A DNA stretch of 64,000 bases from Camellia lanceoleosa. Lineage: Eukaryota; Streptophyta; Magnoliopsida; Ericales; Theaceae. Position 1 is the first letter of the stretch; every line of letters begins with the position of its first letter. A program made the position numbers and the translations under genes. The stretch spans positions 105,116,682 through 105,180,681 of the forward strand of contig CM045762.1 of the NCBI GenBank assembly GCA_025200525.1, written 5' to 3'. The notes beneath the pieces were generated by a model. That model was not told the DNA's origin and ran no database searches. It saw only the letters and a program-made list of their open reading frames with translations. Positions 24,566 to 37,437 of the stretch are shown piece after piece.

Positions 24566-25360
24566 GATTGAAGTATGTCACCCTTTTGCATCCATCAGAC
24601 TACCGCTACATCTATCGATCATATCCATTTTATCACCGTGATCATTTCCATGTTAAGCCTAGTCTGGCATGTGCTCATACATTTTCTTCGTTGAAGCATG
24701 GTTCTGTGATAATGTATACATGCCTATTCCACTAAGAGAATTGTGGTCTAAGGGTTTCGGCACCTTTTCTATGTTAGACGTGGTCTATTTTGTGTCCATG
24801 CCTTTTCTAGGCAAAACGTAGTTTGGCCGCGTGCCTTATTCACTACATCCATTGCATCTATTGCATCGCATTTTTGTTTTATTGCATTCAGCATTTAGGA
24901 TCACAATCTTTCCTTAGCAGATCATTCCTCATTGATATCATCCCACCCAATTACTTGTAATCTTTCTGCGAAACACATAGTTCTGCATGTGCATACACCT
25001 ATTCCACTAAGAGAATTGTGGTTTAAGGTTTCCGACACCTTTTCTGTGTTAAACGTAGTTTGATTTTGCATCTCCATCCCTTTATGATATTTGTGTGGTT
25101 TTGCACTTCTTGTGGTTTGATTATTTCATTGAATTGCATATCATTTGCAATCTGCTTTCGCTTTTGTTGTGTACCATTTTGCATTCTCGCCTCAATTACG
25201 CCGTTTGATTCTTGCAAAGGGATACGAGGGCCTTGCAAAAGCTTAACCATTTGTTTCTGCATTTACATTTTGTTTATTTGTCCAAGTCTTCAGCCTTGTC
25301 AAAAATGGGTCGTCTCTAGGCTTTGACATTCATTCACATCATTTCATGACTTCCATTTCA
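24566..25360 (+). repeat. 3' UTR with a repeated ~75 bp block
   Basis: CCTATTCCACTAAGAGAATT at about 24724 and again at about 24989 opens a block that runs through GTGGTYTAAGG, CACCTTTTCTRTGTTARACG and TAGTTTG/TGGTCT. The copies are 265 bp apart. No coding region. Confidence 0.6.
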
Positions 25361-25373
25361 CAAAGAGGGCAAA
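25361..25373 (+). promoter_or_regulatory. Polypurine tract next to the 3' LTR
   Basis: CAAAGAGGGCAAA lies immediately before CAGAGACACCCCATTTTTG, where plus-strand DNA synthesis would be primed. The expected TG start of the LTR is not intact, so the exact border is uncertain by a few bases. Confidence 0.5.
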
Positions 25374-28300
25374 TCAGAGACACCCCATTTTTGACCTCCC
25401 TTAAGACTCAGGCGCCACTGATTGTTTACTTGATGATGAGTTGTGCAGTGCAAAGGTTCGATTTTTCAATAAGAGGAGCGTCAAATCCAAACCTCACACC
25501 CCATTTTTGGACCAAAGCCTGTTGACCAAAATGATTTTAGACCTTACAATCCCCTCTTTCAAAATAGTTTGAAAAAAAAATTCCTACGATGTTCTGAGGC
25601 TCGTATTTTTGTAAATGTTGCGCTTTTCGGTAAACCAAGCAAAGGACAAAGTGGAAATGAATGGAAGAGAGGTTAACTTTTTCAAAAATCTTTCAAAATA
25701 CCTTGTTTAGAGGTTTGGAGTTGAAGAAAATTAGAGGAGATGGAAGAAACCAAGTTGGGAAAGAAGATGGGCATGAACCGTTCAGAGAGAGTTGAGCAGC
25801 CTTCACCAAATCAGGCCTATCCTTTTGTACACTTGGACTTAAGTTGTGAGGCCACCACCGTTGGAAAGGGGACTTCCAGGGATTCATTTTACACTCAAGA
25901 ATCTCCTAAAGCCGAGTCCGGGTGGGAGAGATATGGCTGGTTGCAGTTAGGCATCAATTTGATTGAGCTGGAAATGAGCAGTCTTCACTAAAAGAGGGAT
26001 ATCTCTTAGCACACTTGAAATTTTTATGTGAGGCTACCACCATTAGAAATCTTACTTCTGGGGCTTCAATTTAGACACAAGAATTACATACAAATGACTC
26101 TATATGAAGGAGTTATGTCCATTTGAAGTTGGACCTGGAGAGCAGATTTTTCTGCCTGCCACTGGTGAAGAGTGCTAGCCATGGATGATGCAGTGCCGGC
26201 CACCAATGATCCCCTACCGGCCATTAGTGTCAAAAATTAGATTTTTTGCAGATTTTTAGCTCCAGCTGTTTCCCCACTGCTCCAGCTGTCCATTGGTTAA
26301 TATTTTTGGCCAAAGCTCATGTTTTTCTATATATAGAGGCTATTCTCTATGGTTTTAAAGGTTGGAAGGAAATTTGGGAGCCTCTCTCTCTAAAATCCCT
26401 CTCTCTCTCTCTCTACAAAATTTTCAAAGAAAAATTTCTGCCTCTCTCTCTAGAATCCTTTCTCTCTTCCTATTATATGCTTGAAAGTGAGAATTCTCTA
26501 CACATTTGCACTAAGACCCTTAGCCAAACACCTTCATCTTGGAGCTAAGATTCTTAGAGGTCTTGTTTCAGCTCTCAAAGCTGGTTTTAGCTCAGAAAAG
26601 TGGCTGTTTGTGTGCTTTGCTTCAAAGTTATAGAACTTACCCCATTTAAGCTTGTCTTGCACACTTGTTTTGCCACCTTTGCAAACTATTTTTGGCTTGG
26701 TTTTGAACTGAAAAGAACTCTGTTTTTCAGTCCTAAAATGATGGTTTAAGCCCTTTTGAGTTAGGGGTTGTCCCCTTTTTGCTCTTTTAGCTTGTTAAGC
26801 CTTTTGCACCATTTCTCATCATCTTCAAATCAAACTTTTTGGGCCTTTTTACCACTAAAACTCAGAGGTTTTTTAGTGACAAAAACCATGTTTTGAGGTC
26901 CAAAATATGAGGGATTTGCCTCCCCTCCTTGTGTCTTGTTTGCATAAGTAGATAGCCTAATATGTGAGCATGTTTTTCTACCATTTTATGACTTGATCTC
27001 AGCATGTTTGTGCTACTTTTTTTACCTGCTTTAGCTCTTTTTTGAGTAGGTTTGGCCACTTGAGGCTTGCTTTGTATACTTGCAGTGCAATGGTGCTTAA
27101 TAGTCTAGTTTGTGCTATGTGTTAGCCTTTCATTCTAGCCTTTTTTTAGCTTTATTCAAGCATGTTTTAGGCTCTATTTTGACATGTTTTAACCCTATTT
27201 TTGGTTGGTTGGAGCACTTGTTGCTTGCTTCTTGCACTTGTAGTGTAATTATGCTTACTAGCCTAGCATGACATATGAGTTAGCCTATCATTCTTGCTTG
27301 TGTTAGCTTGACTCCTGCACATTTTTGCTAATGTTTTGACATGCTTTAACTCTGTTTTGAGTGGTCTTGATCATGTGAGCTTTGTATTGCATAGCTATAG
27401 TGCAAAGGCCTTTACCGGCTTAGTGTTTTAAGGCCTCTAACATGTCTTGCATGAGTTGTTTGCATGCCATAGCATCATTTGACATGTGATTTCATATCTT
27501 TGTCACACTCTCACATATTTCACTCTTTCAATGCTTTTGAGAGTTGTGCTTTGAGCTTTGTTTGTGAGCCAACATGTGAGCATGTTTTTCTTGCCTTCTA
27601 TGCTTCAATTCTAGCATGTTTTCGCTACTAATTTGGCATGTTTAAGCTCGCTCAGAGCTGGTTTGGTCATTTAAGGTTGATATTGCATGCCTCTTGTGTA
27701 ATGCTCTTCACTAGCTTTGATGTTTTTTGGCTTCTAACATGTTGTGCATGTGTTGCTCGTGATGTTGTAGTATTATTTTTCATGCCATTTCAAAGATCGA
27801 AATTCTCGCAACCTCCCTCATTTGTTCATTTTTTAATTTGCTTTGAGGGTTGGTTGGCCTTAAGGTTGTGTTTAAGCTTGAGATAAGGCTTGTGCTCAAT
27901 GGTTTAACTCTCTTTTGAGGGTTCCTCCTAGACAAAGGCATGATCTCTCTAATATCTTAGACCATCCTTTGGTTGACCCTCTCTATTAGAGGACTTTCAC
28001 ATTGGACTTAATCGCTTAAAGGATTAATTGGTAATGTAAAATGTGTAAACAAGAATTGAGCAAAGTAAAACTAGACCAGATAAGCATGTTATGTTTGCAT
28101 TGCATTGTGTTCAATCGACATTATATTGAACACAAGGTAGATTGGTCCATTTCGTACTCAAAGTGATGAAATGAGCCAATCTCCTTTATCTTCATCACCC
28201 TTGATCATGCATGATAGGGTGGTCATCCTTAGAGTCTTGTTTTTGTGCATTTATTGAAAGTGCACAACTTGGATCTTTGGCCATCATGCATTGAAAATGC

Positions 28301-30005
28301 TTCATTGGTGGTTTTGGATCCAAGAAGTGCCACTCCTTTGATGTTTTGAGATGATAAAGAGGGGCACGGTACAAACATATCCTCGCGAGACGCTCCATTT
28401 TCCTTTGTTTGTGCTCACAGAATGGTGACTCAAAGACACCAAAGGCCAAGAAGTTCTCACCGATGTCCCAAGAAGGCTTCTTCCTTGGCCTAAGAAGACT
28501 TTTTGGTCAAGAAGCATCCATGGCCGGCAAGCCACTGGTGCATTCATCAGCTTTGAATTGGTAAGGTGGAGTAGAAAGTTCTTGACCAAACTTGTAAATA
28601 GAGCCTCTCAAGAGCAAACCGATGGGCTTTTCGGGGAAAAAATCGAGCATGCATCTTCTACTTCCCGAAGCAGAGTAGTAGTAGTATAGTTTGGCATCCT
28701 AATTACTTTGTTAATTTGTTAAGTGTCGTAATAATTAAGTAGCTTAGTTTAGCTATTTCTTTATCTTGGCTTGTAATAATTAGTCTAATTAGTTTAATTA
28801 GATTAGTTAGCATAGCTTAGCTTAGAATAGCTTTGCTTATTCATTTAGACCCTCCTTCGCGAGGGCACAATGTTGTAATAAGTGTGCGTGTGTGTGTGCA
28901 TGTCTTCCAACCCCACGCCTTTCTCCCTTTTATTTAACCGCTATCGATGGTTAGATTAGGGATCATTTTCAATTAGCATACCTTATGCTTGCATGTTTGC
29001 ATCATTCATTTGTCTTGCATGCATCGAGGCTCGGCGTATCATTCAAACTGTATCGTTTTTCAATACTTACTTGAATACGTATTTCAAAGCATGTTATCAA
29101 AGTGTTGCATTCATATGTCATATTAGATAGTCGAGCCTATTTAGTTGCATTATTGCATGCGTTGCATTAGCCACTTAACATAGTTAGGATCATGCATTGT
29201 TTCTAACTAGTTTTCTGTTTTGGCTTGGAGTACACTGTAAGTTTTACGCTTTAGCATACTTGCATAAGTGTGAGTGTTGCCATGATAGCATGCTTGCCAT
29301 GAGGCTATGTCCTTAAATGCTCAAACTGCATGAATGCCTGTGGATGAAGGCTTTATTACTTGAATTAGGACAATTCATCGAATGTGAGTTTTAATCCCAC
29401 TTTGTGAAGTGGCAAATCATCATGTTTTAAACCCATCATGTTTGATGGAAAATCTCCGCTTTAGCCCACTTAAGGGTGTCATTTTCAAACCATTTTAAAA
29501 AACAAACATAAGTTGTTTTGTTCTAATTCTTGCAATTTTAGTCTATACTTGTATGTTGTGCGCATCACATAGTAAGTTAGCGAATAACCAGAATAAGAAC
29601 ACATGTGTTTATAAAACATCATATCATGCTTAGTAGAGGCCGATCTTTGATCGGCCGAGTGGGGGTGCTCATTTCAGGACCTTCCCCTCTCGTACCCAAG
29701 TTCCCGAGCCGAGAGAACTTTGGTGATGACGGGCACGTGGCCTTAGGCACAAGTCAGGGTTTCCTAAATTTTCCAAAAATAAAATATTTAGGTGGTGACT
29801 CTGCAATCTGGTGAAGGAGTCCAGTTTTGGCAATATTTGATTTAAAATCTGATTTTCCAAAATGACTCGTTAGACTGGACTCTTTGGTGTTTATCAGTCT
29901 TACATTGCACTTTGTGAGATTAGATTCAGAATGTGACAGAGTCCAAACCGAGGAGACCAATTCGCACCTCTCCAAAAGGGGGGCGTGCGAAGAAAGTCAA
30001 GTCCA
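25374..30005 (+). repeat. 3' LTR of the Tat/Ogre-type element
   Basis: About 4.6 kb, starting after the PPT-like tract and ending with GTCAAGTCCA at 30005. From 26807 on it matches 12239-15500. The first 1.4 kb (U3) has no counterpart because of the gap in the left copy. It has a TATA box at 26328 and an inverted CCAAT motif at about 26291, followed by a CT-rich transcribed part, consistent with a U3/R border near 26360. Several short frames in it have no coding value. Confidence 0.85.
26328..26336 (+). promoter_or_regulatory. LTR promoter TATA box
   Basis: CTATATATAG lies ~37 bases downstream of CCATTGGTT (inverted CCAAT). It precedes a CTCTCTCT-rich stretch typical of a plant leader. It probably drives the retrotransposon transcript; the equivalent part of the 5' LTR falls in the gap. 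Confidence 0.55.
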
Positions 30006-31189
30006 CAATAGGCATCCAAGGTGTTGTCAGTTATGAGGGTTTTGCATGATTTGGTGGTGGGGCTTCGGTTGAGTCAATGGCCTGCCACTTTTCAGCTTCT
30101 GCCATCTTCAAAATAGTTATAATGTCTTTTGGGTTCTTCTATTTAGGAGTGGTGGTGGTCACGTGGCTTTAGCCTTCTCATTCTTAACCCTTTTGGGCTT
30201 TTGGACCGACATGGAGAAGGGGTTGATCAGATAGTGATGACGTCGGGGATGCTAGTGAAGAGATGTTCAGCAATGTAGCTTTGCAACCCATCTCTTTTGA
30301 AGTGGCGGCAATTGTAACATTGATCCCAAGCTTGAACGCACAAAGGGCGATGGACAAATTTTTCGATCAGACACCCATAGTTCGTAACCTTGGTGTTTTA
30401 CCGATTCTTCAGAGGATGTTGGAAGGTCGGCGACAACGGCGCCGTTGGGATGGTAGAACATATTGCAATGGATCCAATGTTGTTGGCTAGTCGACTGGGT
30501 CTAAAGTCGAGCCTTGACTAAGCTTAAATGATGCGCTTGGAGTGATCACGATGGAAGAGTCCTACTCCTTAATGAGACATCGAGAAGAGGTGACTTGTAT
30601 GTAGTGATATAGTTGAGAATGAGGGGACTTTCCACTGATCAATGGAAAATTCCAAGAGCCTTTCTACGTTGGCTCACTTAATATAAGCTTTGCAGATAAT
30701 GTTGCTTGGTTGTTCAAGTGCTGCAATATGAAAAGGAAAAGATTAGGAAAAAAAATTACAAGTATAAGATATAGGATTAAAGTGAGAAAGCACTGGGAAT
30801 CTAAGGCTTGGGCGCTTACCCTTGTCACTTCCTAAAGGCTCTCTGGGCAGAGGAAAGAGGTGGCGGATATTGTCTTTTGCAAACTCCTAGTTGCCCGAGA
30901 CAGTAAGATAATCCTCTCCAGCACCTTTGTTGAAGTCTAGGAGGTTGGCAATCATTGTATAAGCGATGGATTTCGGCTTCAGATAGTAGGAGATGTCGTT
31001 CTTCGATTTGAGCATACACATTGTGTAGTGGCAAGGGTTAGTTTTTTTTTGTCGGTGACATAAATCGGTTATACAATTTATGATCCTAAAGGTGTTTATG
31101 GCTAATTGCATTGGAGTGAGTTTGTAGTAGTGCAATAGCTCTTGAACAAAAGGTTTAGGGGAACTTGACTTTTCCTCTAGAATGGACAC
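30006..31189 (-). pseudogene. TE ORF remnant of the plant 'putative transposon protein' type, two exons
   Basis: On the minus strand 31189-30887 reads FVQELLHYYKLTPMQLAIN, then CMLKSKNDISYYLKP and NKGAGEDYLTVSGN, continuing in another frame as EFAKDNIRHLFPLPREP. The order FV.E.L.YY.L.P.QL ... Y.L ... NKGW...F.V.G.W is that of gag-like proteins found in many plant TEs. A GTAAGC donor near 30821 and a CATATTGCAG acceptor near 30725 suggest an intron, with a second exon running toward 30240. Several stops. The element it belongs to cannot be bounded. Confidence 0.45.
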
Positions 31190-32511
31190 TATAGGAATGA
31201 CATGTAGTCTTTTTCTTGAAGTGATAGTGTTGGCATCACCAATGAGCCCGATGTGGACATTGATTGGGATATCTAACTCTCAAATAGAGTACTTTATTTT
31301 GGTTAGTGTCTACCTCCACCTATGCATACCCATGATCTCAAAAGTGTTTGGTATTATTTTCCTAGAGTGATTTCTAGGTGAATCAGTTTTAAGATATTGG
31401 AAGTCTTAAGGGCATTCTGGGTTTCAGCTTTCCTAATGTTCTAGCAAATCCCAAATCCTATGTCTAGATTGTGCAAGAAACTGTGCCACAAATATGCAAG
31501 AACTGAGTAGATCAATTTGGGAAATTAGTAAAGAAGAATCAATGAACACGATTTAGAGTTTATAGAAGAGGATTATATGCAGAATAGGAGGAAATATGCA
31601 GGAGCCAGTGCAGAATGAGTAAGAATAGAGTATGTAATGTGAATGAGTTGGAGATGTGTGAGAAATCAAGAAGTAACAGGCATAAAACATGTACGAAATC
31701 AACACAAGCAATGTAATATGCAATAAATTAAAGATATATAAAACAATTAAGTGTAGAAACTTAAGAACATGAAGCACTTTAACGAAGTAAAACTAAAAAG
31801 ACAAGGATGAAGGACTTATAGATCGAAATTGAAGAAACAGGCACCGGGATGAAATAGAGTAGTTGATCGGAATGGAATGGTTGTGTTGTTCAACTGCCAA
31901 AAAAGGACAACCGGTGTGCTTGAGGATGAGCTTGAAGGGCTAGCAATAGTGGTTTGGGAGGAGAGTTCTAGAGAGAGTAGCTGGATAGATAGAGAAAGTA
32001 GTAGTATATGCAAGTGAAGAGACAGAGTGAGAGGGAAAGAGTTTTATGGAATGAGAAAGGTTGGCAACCGAAATCATTTCAAATTCTTAGGGAGACATGC
32101 CTTGCTAACGTCAGCTAACATTAGGTGGCGTGTGACAACATTGATTGAACACACCTATTAACGTGGCACGCATGACCCAATGGAGTGATGCTACGTGTAT
32201 TGGTAGTTTTGAAGTTTGTTATAGAAACAGACTTGGGATCTTGGATTCTTGAACTGGCGAGTCACGACCTCGGCTAGTGGTGCGATCTTGGACGAGATGA
32301 TGGATTTAAGTGAAACAGAATATGTTGGTTCTTGGTTCTTGGTTCATGATTCTTGGTGAGTGGACAACTGAGTTCTTGTTTCCTCGACGAGGAATCATGA
32401 TCTTGGTTGGATGAATATCCTTCAACATGTGGTTTAGCCGATATGTTGAGAGGACAGATGATATATGTTTCATCACCTTAATTTGTCGAGATAATAGAAC
32501 CTAGAGGCAAT
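31190..32511. other. Non-coding DNA
   Basis: No domain on either strand. Contains simple T/G-rich words (TTGGTTCTTGG) near 32330. Confidence 0.5.
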
Positions 32512-33056
32512 TGTGGGGACATTTTTTTGGGTTGTCCACATGGCTGAGGTTCCACTCAAAGGAACCAAGTTACTAAGGTTATTAACCTATGGCCGAGATA
32601 TGATGTAGCAATATCGGAATCTAAGATATTCGCATGGAGGACAAGAGTCCTAGATGAGTTAAGAATATCTGTTTGGACAGAGATGAGACTCTTAAGAAAG
32701 TTTATTCTTATCTGAAAAGAGGAGTCCGAGATAGATGTGATCCTTGTGAAGGATAAAGTCCTATGAAGTAAACCTTCTAGGGGACGAGGGCATTGTTGGC
32801 TATAAAAGTAAGACACCCCTGTGGGTCTAAGGAATGCTTTTTCTTGTGAATGATTTACTCGTGTCGATACCTTTGAAAGATAAGTTAACTGACTTAATCG
32901 TAAAAGTGCACCTGGGTGGAGGAGCCACCGTGGTCTTTGTTGTCTTCTTGTGTGCAAGTGTTGGGCTATTTTACTCTTCTGTGTGCTCTACGGCTAAGTT
33001 CCTTGGATCTCAGCTTGCAGATCCAATTTGGTTGTGAGGTCAAAAATCAACACCCA
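32512..33056 (+). repeat. LTR-like repeat, copy 1
   Basis: A ~545 bp segment starting TGTGGGGACATTTTT and ending GGTCAAAAATCAACACCCA. It is collinear with 36930-37437. A TATA box (GGCTATAAAAG, 32799) sits two thirds along, as expected for U3-R-U5. The same-strand partner lies 3.9 kb downstream, so this could be one LTR of a small element or a solo LTR. No PBS or target duplication was recognised. Confidence 0.55.
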
Positions 33057-34009
33057 TAATGATTATGATAGAAAGATCAAATTACGTAGGAAATATCTAC
33101 ACCAAACCTCTATATTAAAAAAGGTAAATGGAAGAAGAAAGGTATGCACAATCACCCAAACTTACTCTAATCTCTCAATATCTAACCTATCTTCTCTCAA
33201 CCAATAGCTAACTTGACCATTGGAATGCTAATTCTAGCACCCCCCGATCTGAGTGTTTCTTTTTCAGGCACCGAAGCGAGGATAAAGAAAAGGTCTGTTT
33301 GGGACGAAAGAGTATTGTAAAACCACCCCTCCCAATTTTGTAATTTTTTTTCTCTGAAATAATTTGTAATGTTTGTCACCACAAATAGTTCATAACATTT
33401 ACACCACATAGTTCATAACAAAACTAACACCTTATAAATTCGTCTATTATAACCTTTTTAAATTAACTTAATCACGTGGTGCAATTGGTGCTACATGTGA
33501 AATTTAGTTTCGTTGTGTGAAAGAGTAAATATAAAGTTAGAAAGCAGCTAAGGTTGAATGCAATGCAAATGTTGTAAACACCTTAAAGTTGGTCTCGGGC
33601 GGAGTTTAGGTTGGGTCGACATATGTTTGTCTATATGCAACCCAAACACATGTTTGACCTTGATAATGGACCTATGATCAATCCACCAAATCAATCAAGT
33701 TTGAAAGCCCAAAAACTTTATTTTGTGATCTAGATGGATATGCTCAGGCCATAACAAACGAATCTCTAAAACGGATAGTAATCAATCTTAAAAAACAAAC
33801 CCTAAAAAAATAAATAAGTAAATAATTTTTATTTTTAAAGAAAAAAAAAAAAAGAAGTGATGGTTTCCAAATTTGGTACCCATTAATTTTAGGTACTCAA
33901 TTGATAAATCCAAATTTAGATTTTTCTTGGCTAAAAGTCCAGACGCTCAAATACTTTGTCTAAAAGGACAAGCTCCTACAAAATGACCAAATTACCCCGT
34001 ATATATTGT
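33057..34009. other. Non-coding DNA
   Basis: AT-rich, with an A run at 33841-33853. No primer binding site after the LTR-like repeat and no coding region. Confidence 0.45.
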
Positions 34010-34380
34010 TTGCCAAAACCAAACAATCCATTCTCTTCCATCCATTCTCTCTCATGCTCTCCCTCTCCCTTTTTCTCTAGATTCTCTCTCTTCTTCCTTC
34101 TCTAGATCTAGGATTTTAAAATCAGATCGGTGAATCCACCATCGACGGTGCTTTTGGCCCTTCGCTGCCCCTTGCCCCTCCGCCGTCCTCTATCGTGCCG
34201 CCCAAATAATTCTTCATGATTGTCCATCTTTAGTAGGAACGATCCTTCTCCCCTAGTTTCCCTCTATCGCGTGACTCTCATCGCTGACATGACTCTCTCC
34301 TTTTTTTGATCTTCTTCTCTCATTTCCGGTTGATTCTTCTTCTGATCGCCGTATTACTTTTATCTCTCATTTTCACTCTC

Positions 34381-34418
<38 letters not shown>

Positions 34419-34866
34419 CACGCTCTCACTTTGTAGCTTTGCCTCTGCTTTCTCTCAGATATATGTATATGTATGTATTTGTGTATTCATTTATTTTTAT
34501 GATTTTTACTCCATTTTCTCTCGCCTTTGTGGTTTGGTTGAGTGAAATAGTGTTGATTATTGAGATTTTTCCAAAGGTAATCTCTATATTTGAGTGACGT
34601 GGGTGTTTTTGTTATAGGTTCTTCGGTGGTAACATTTTGTACTACTCTTTCAAGACGCTGCTCACAACAAAAAAGCAGGTTAGGGTTCCTAATTGATTTT
34701 GTAATTTAGAAATTTAAATCATAACATGAATACATTACTGATTAATTTAGAAATGTTCAGTACATCTCTTTCTATATATATTTAATGTTTTGGTTGTTTA
34801 ATCGGTGCAGAGCCTATCCAGATCCAGAATTGTTGACTCTTCTATTGCAAAAATAATGGTTTTTAG
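34010..34866. other. Pyrimidine-rich leader-like DNA with (CT)n
   Basis: CT-rich stretch (34020-34430) including a (CT)n microsatellite at 34384-34415. It resembles a plant 5' leader or first exon, but no coding exon follows that I can identify. Confidence 0.45.
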
Positions 34867-35930
34867 ATGACTTTAATGCAATATTAAGGTGGGTGCCAAT
34901 CCTCAATTAAGGTGGAGTTAAGTAGGTTTAGATTCTTTATAGTGAGATCTTTACACCACAAAAAGAATGACCAAAAACCATTAAGGTTTGAATGAGAAAT
35001 TGACTCATTAAGTTGGCCTCATGAAAAAGGTGCTGGGAAAGGTGTAAAACCTCTATCCCACATTGATTGTAGAGGAGAGCATTGATGGGCATTTAAAATC
35101 CATTTTTTGTATCCAAATTTTTCGAAGGAAAGGAGTTATAAATACTTCAAGGATGGACTTGGGCCGAGACTATGGTCCAAGTTGGTTATGCAAAAATTGC
35201 CACATGCATACGTGCACGCACTACCTGCCTGCCTGGATTGGACTGGACCGGGCCAGGGCCGGGTCCATGATCTGTGATTTGTGGGTCGTGGGTAGTGGAT
35301 CGTGGATCTTGGATCTTGGGACTTGGACTTGGGCTTGGGTTTTGGGTTTGCTAAAATGGATTGAGTATGAGGGTTGGGCTTGGCCCACCCATCTTAATCT
35401 CTTTGGACCAAGTTAGATATGTGGGCTGCCGGAATATGCACACAAACCCTAGTCTCCTCTATTTATGATGGAATTAAACCCATCATTTTTTCAGAATTAA
35501 TTATGGGTAATGCAAAATTAATTCCTACATTTGCTATAAAGGAGCCTTTTCTTCTCTCCTTCCATATGTATAAAAGAAGGCCTTCTCCTTTAGCTTTCTA
35601 CACCAGAAATTGTTGTTATTCTTGTCTTCCTAAGTTTTCTAATTTATTTTATATTCTTCCTGTGAGAGAATGTCAAAGTTCGTTTCACGCTTATTCAATG
35701 ATATATTGCATAGCCGGTCCAACCGCTGCACTTAGGAGAGACAGAATTTAAAACCTCCAAAGACCCAACCGGTGAGGCAAATAATCTCTTTTAAGGACAC
35801 TGTCTAGTGTAGGGTTCGGTTTGCTTTCTTCTATAATTTTATTTTTTATGAATTTCTGTTCTATCTATGTATAATTTCTAGTATGAAATTCAAATTGTTA
35901 AATATATGAATGTATTTGATTTATGTTATC
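34867..35930 (+). other. Unassigned segment with promoter-like features
   Basis: Contains CTATCCCACATTGATTG, a TATGTATAAAAG TATA-like site at about 35565, and TCCAACCGCTGCACTTAGG with a downstream leader-like part. Such words are common in plant LTRs, but no terminal repeat or partner copy was found. Partly repeated words (CCAGATCC ... TTGTTGACTCTT) lie on both sides, near 34820 and 35960. Confidence 0.25.
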
Positions 35931-36202
35931 ACACAAGAGATGCAACATCTTCATCATCCAGATCCAGATCCACCATTGAACAGATTTGTTGACTCTTTAT
36001 TTGTTGAACAAATCTCATCCTTTTCTTTCTTGATCTGATTTTTTTAATATTATTTTTATGTAAGTTTAGATCTATTTTTGTTATTGATTAGTGTAATAGT
36101 CTCTGCACTTTTCTTTCTTTCTTTTTTTGTATTTTATTTTTTTGTTCATGTTGATTCTTATTATTGTTGATGCTGTTGAGAAACATATTGCATAGATTAT
36201 AT

Positions 36203-36208
36203 ATGTGT

Positions 36209-36246
<38 letters not shown>
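36203..36246. repeat. (TG)n microsatellite
   Basis: TG repeat with two TATG interruptions. It produces poly-Thr/His frames on the minus strand with no coding value. Confidence 0.9.
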
Positions 36247-36247
<1 letters not shown>

Positions 36248-36448
36248 GTACATATGAATCTATGGTGCAACAAATAAAAAAATTGAACAGATAAAAAATC
36301 AATAAATAGAATTCAGGGAAAAAAATTGAACAAATAATAAAATTTGGAAAAATAGACTTAAACATATAAGCAAAAAATTTGAACAAATAAGTAATTTCAG
36401 CAAATAGATATTCCAATATATAGATAAGTTAAAAATGAGAATTTCAAC

Positions 36449-36487
<39 letters not shown>
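36449..36487. repeat. (AG)n microsatellite
   Basis: AG repeat of about 39 bases. Around it, 36280-36670 is AT-rich with repeated GAACAGATA-type words and no gene. Confidence 0.9.
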
Positions 36488-36492
<5 letters not shown>

Positions 36493-36929
36493 AGGTGTGA
36501 AAATTCAAAAGATTATGGGATAAATTTCAACATATAGCAAAATTTTAAATAGATAAGAAGAAAAAATTAAACAGATAGGAAAAAAATTTGAACAGATATG
36601 AAAAAAATTTGAACAGATAGTCAACAAAAGTCAACAGATAAAAAAAAGTCAATAGATAAATTAAAGGGTAAAATTGGAAATAAAATATCCTCCAAAACCA
36701 AGAAAATGACTTCTTACCAAACTATTTCACAAATGGTGGATCTTTCACCTATAAAAATATCCACTAGATCTAATACCTTATATACTTCTTAGGTTGGATT
36801 TTTCAACAATTATCTCCTAATTTTATCTGGAGAACAACAATTTAAATCTTCAAAACTCATCTATAATGGCATGACAAGAGAAATGATTGCTTAAATTTGT
36901 AACAATAAAAAATGGACAAACAACCTATC

Positions 36930-37437
36930 TGTGGAAATATATTTTTAGGGTTGTCCACATGGCTAAGGTTGTTAGTTGAAATGCCACGTAGATGAACCAA
37001 GTTACCGAGATATGGTGCAATCATATTGAAATCCGAGATATTCGGATAGAGGATAAGAGTCTTAAATGGTTTGAGACTCTATATGTTTGGATAGAGATAA
37101 GACTTTAGGAGTTCAAGATAGATATTATTCATGTAAGGGATAAAGTCTTATGAAGGATACTTTAGGGACATGAGCACTGCTGGCTATAAAGTAAGGCACT
37201 CACGTGAGTCTGAGATACGCTTTAATTGAGAGGTGTTTACTTGTGTCGATATCCTGTGAGATAAGTTGACTAAGTTAATCATTGGAGTGTCCCCAGGTGG
37301 ACAAGCCACTGGTATTTGTTGTCTTCTTGTGTGCAGGTGTTGGGTTTCTCTATTCTTCCATGTGTTCTACAGCTAAGTTTATTAGATCTCAGCTAAGAGA
37401 TCTACTTTGGTTGTGAGGTCAAAAATCAATACCCACA
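36930..37437 (+). repeat. LTR-like repeat, copy 2 (probable solo LTR)
   Basis: A ~508 bp segment, TGTGGAAATATATTTTTAGG to AAAAATCAATACCCACA, matching 32512-33056 along its length with indels (shared TTGTCCACATGGCT, GGTGTTGGG, GGTTGTGAGGTCAAAAATCAA). The TATA box GGCTATAAAG is at 37183. It is flanked by CTATC (36925-36929) and CCATC (37438-37442), a 4/5 match that could be a 5 bp target duplication, favouring a solo LTR. Confidence 0.6.

Larger units (their letters stand above)
12239..30005 (+). mobile_element. Giant Tat/Ogre-type Ty3/gypsy LTR retrotransposon, defective
   Basis: Two long direct repeats (12239-15500 and 26807-30005, the right one extending back to about 25374) bracket a ~9.9 kb interior. 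It holds a Tat-type gag, a pol remnant with Tat-style RNase H, the conserved 3' tail with a GGAACTACGTGCGGCCTGAT motif, a 113 bp tandem array and a PPT-like site. Long LTRs, this gag and 3' UTR tandem arrays are known hallmarks of the Tat lineage, which includes Ogre. Protease, the RT core and integrase are missing or unreadable, so it cannot be autonomous. The left boundary and target duplication are lost in the gap. Confidence 0.85.

Noticed and set aside
34867..35930. Ty1/copia solo LTR
   Set aside because: Some LTR-like words and a TATA-like site, but no TG/CA ends, target duplication or partner could be fixed.
36081..36508. Minus-strand frames rich in Thr/His and Ser/Leu
   Set aside because: Translations of TG and AG microsatellites.
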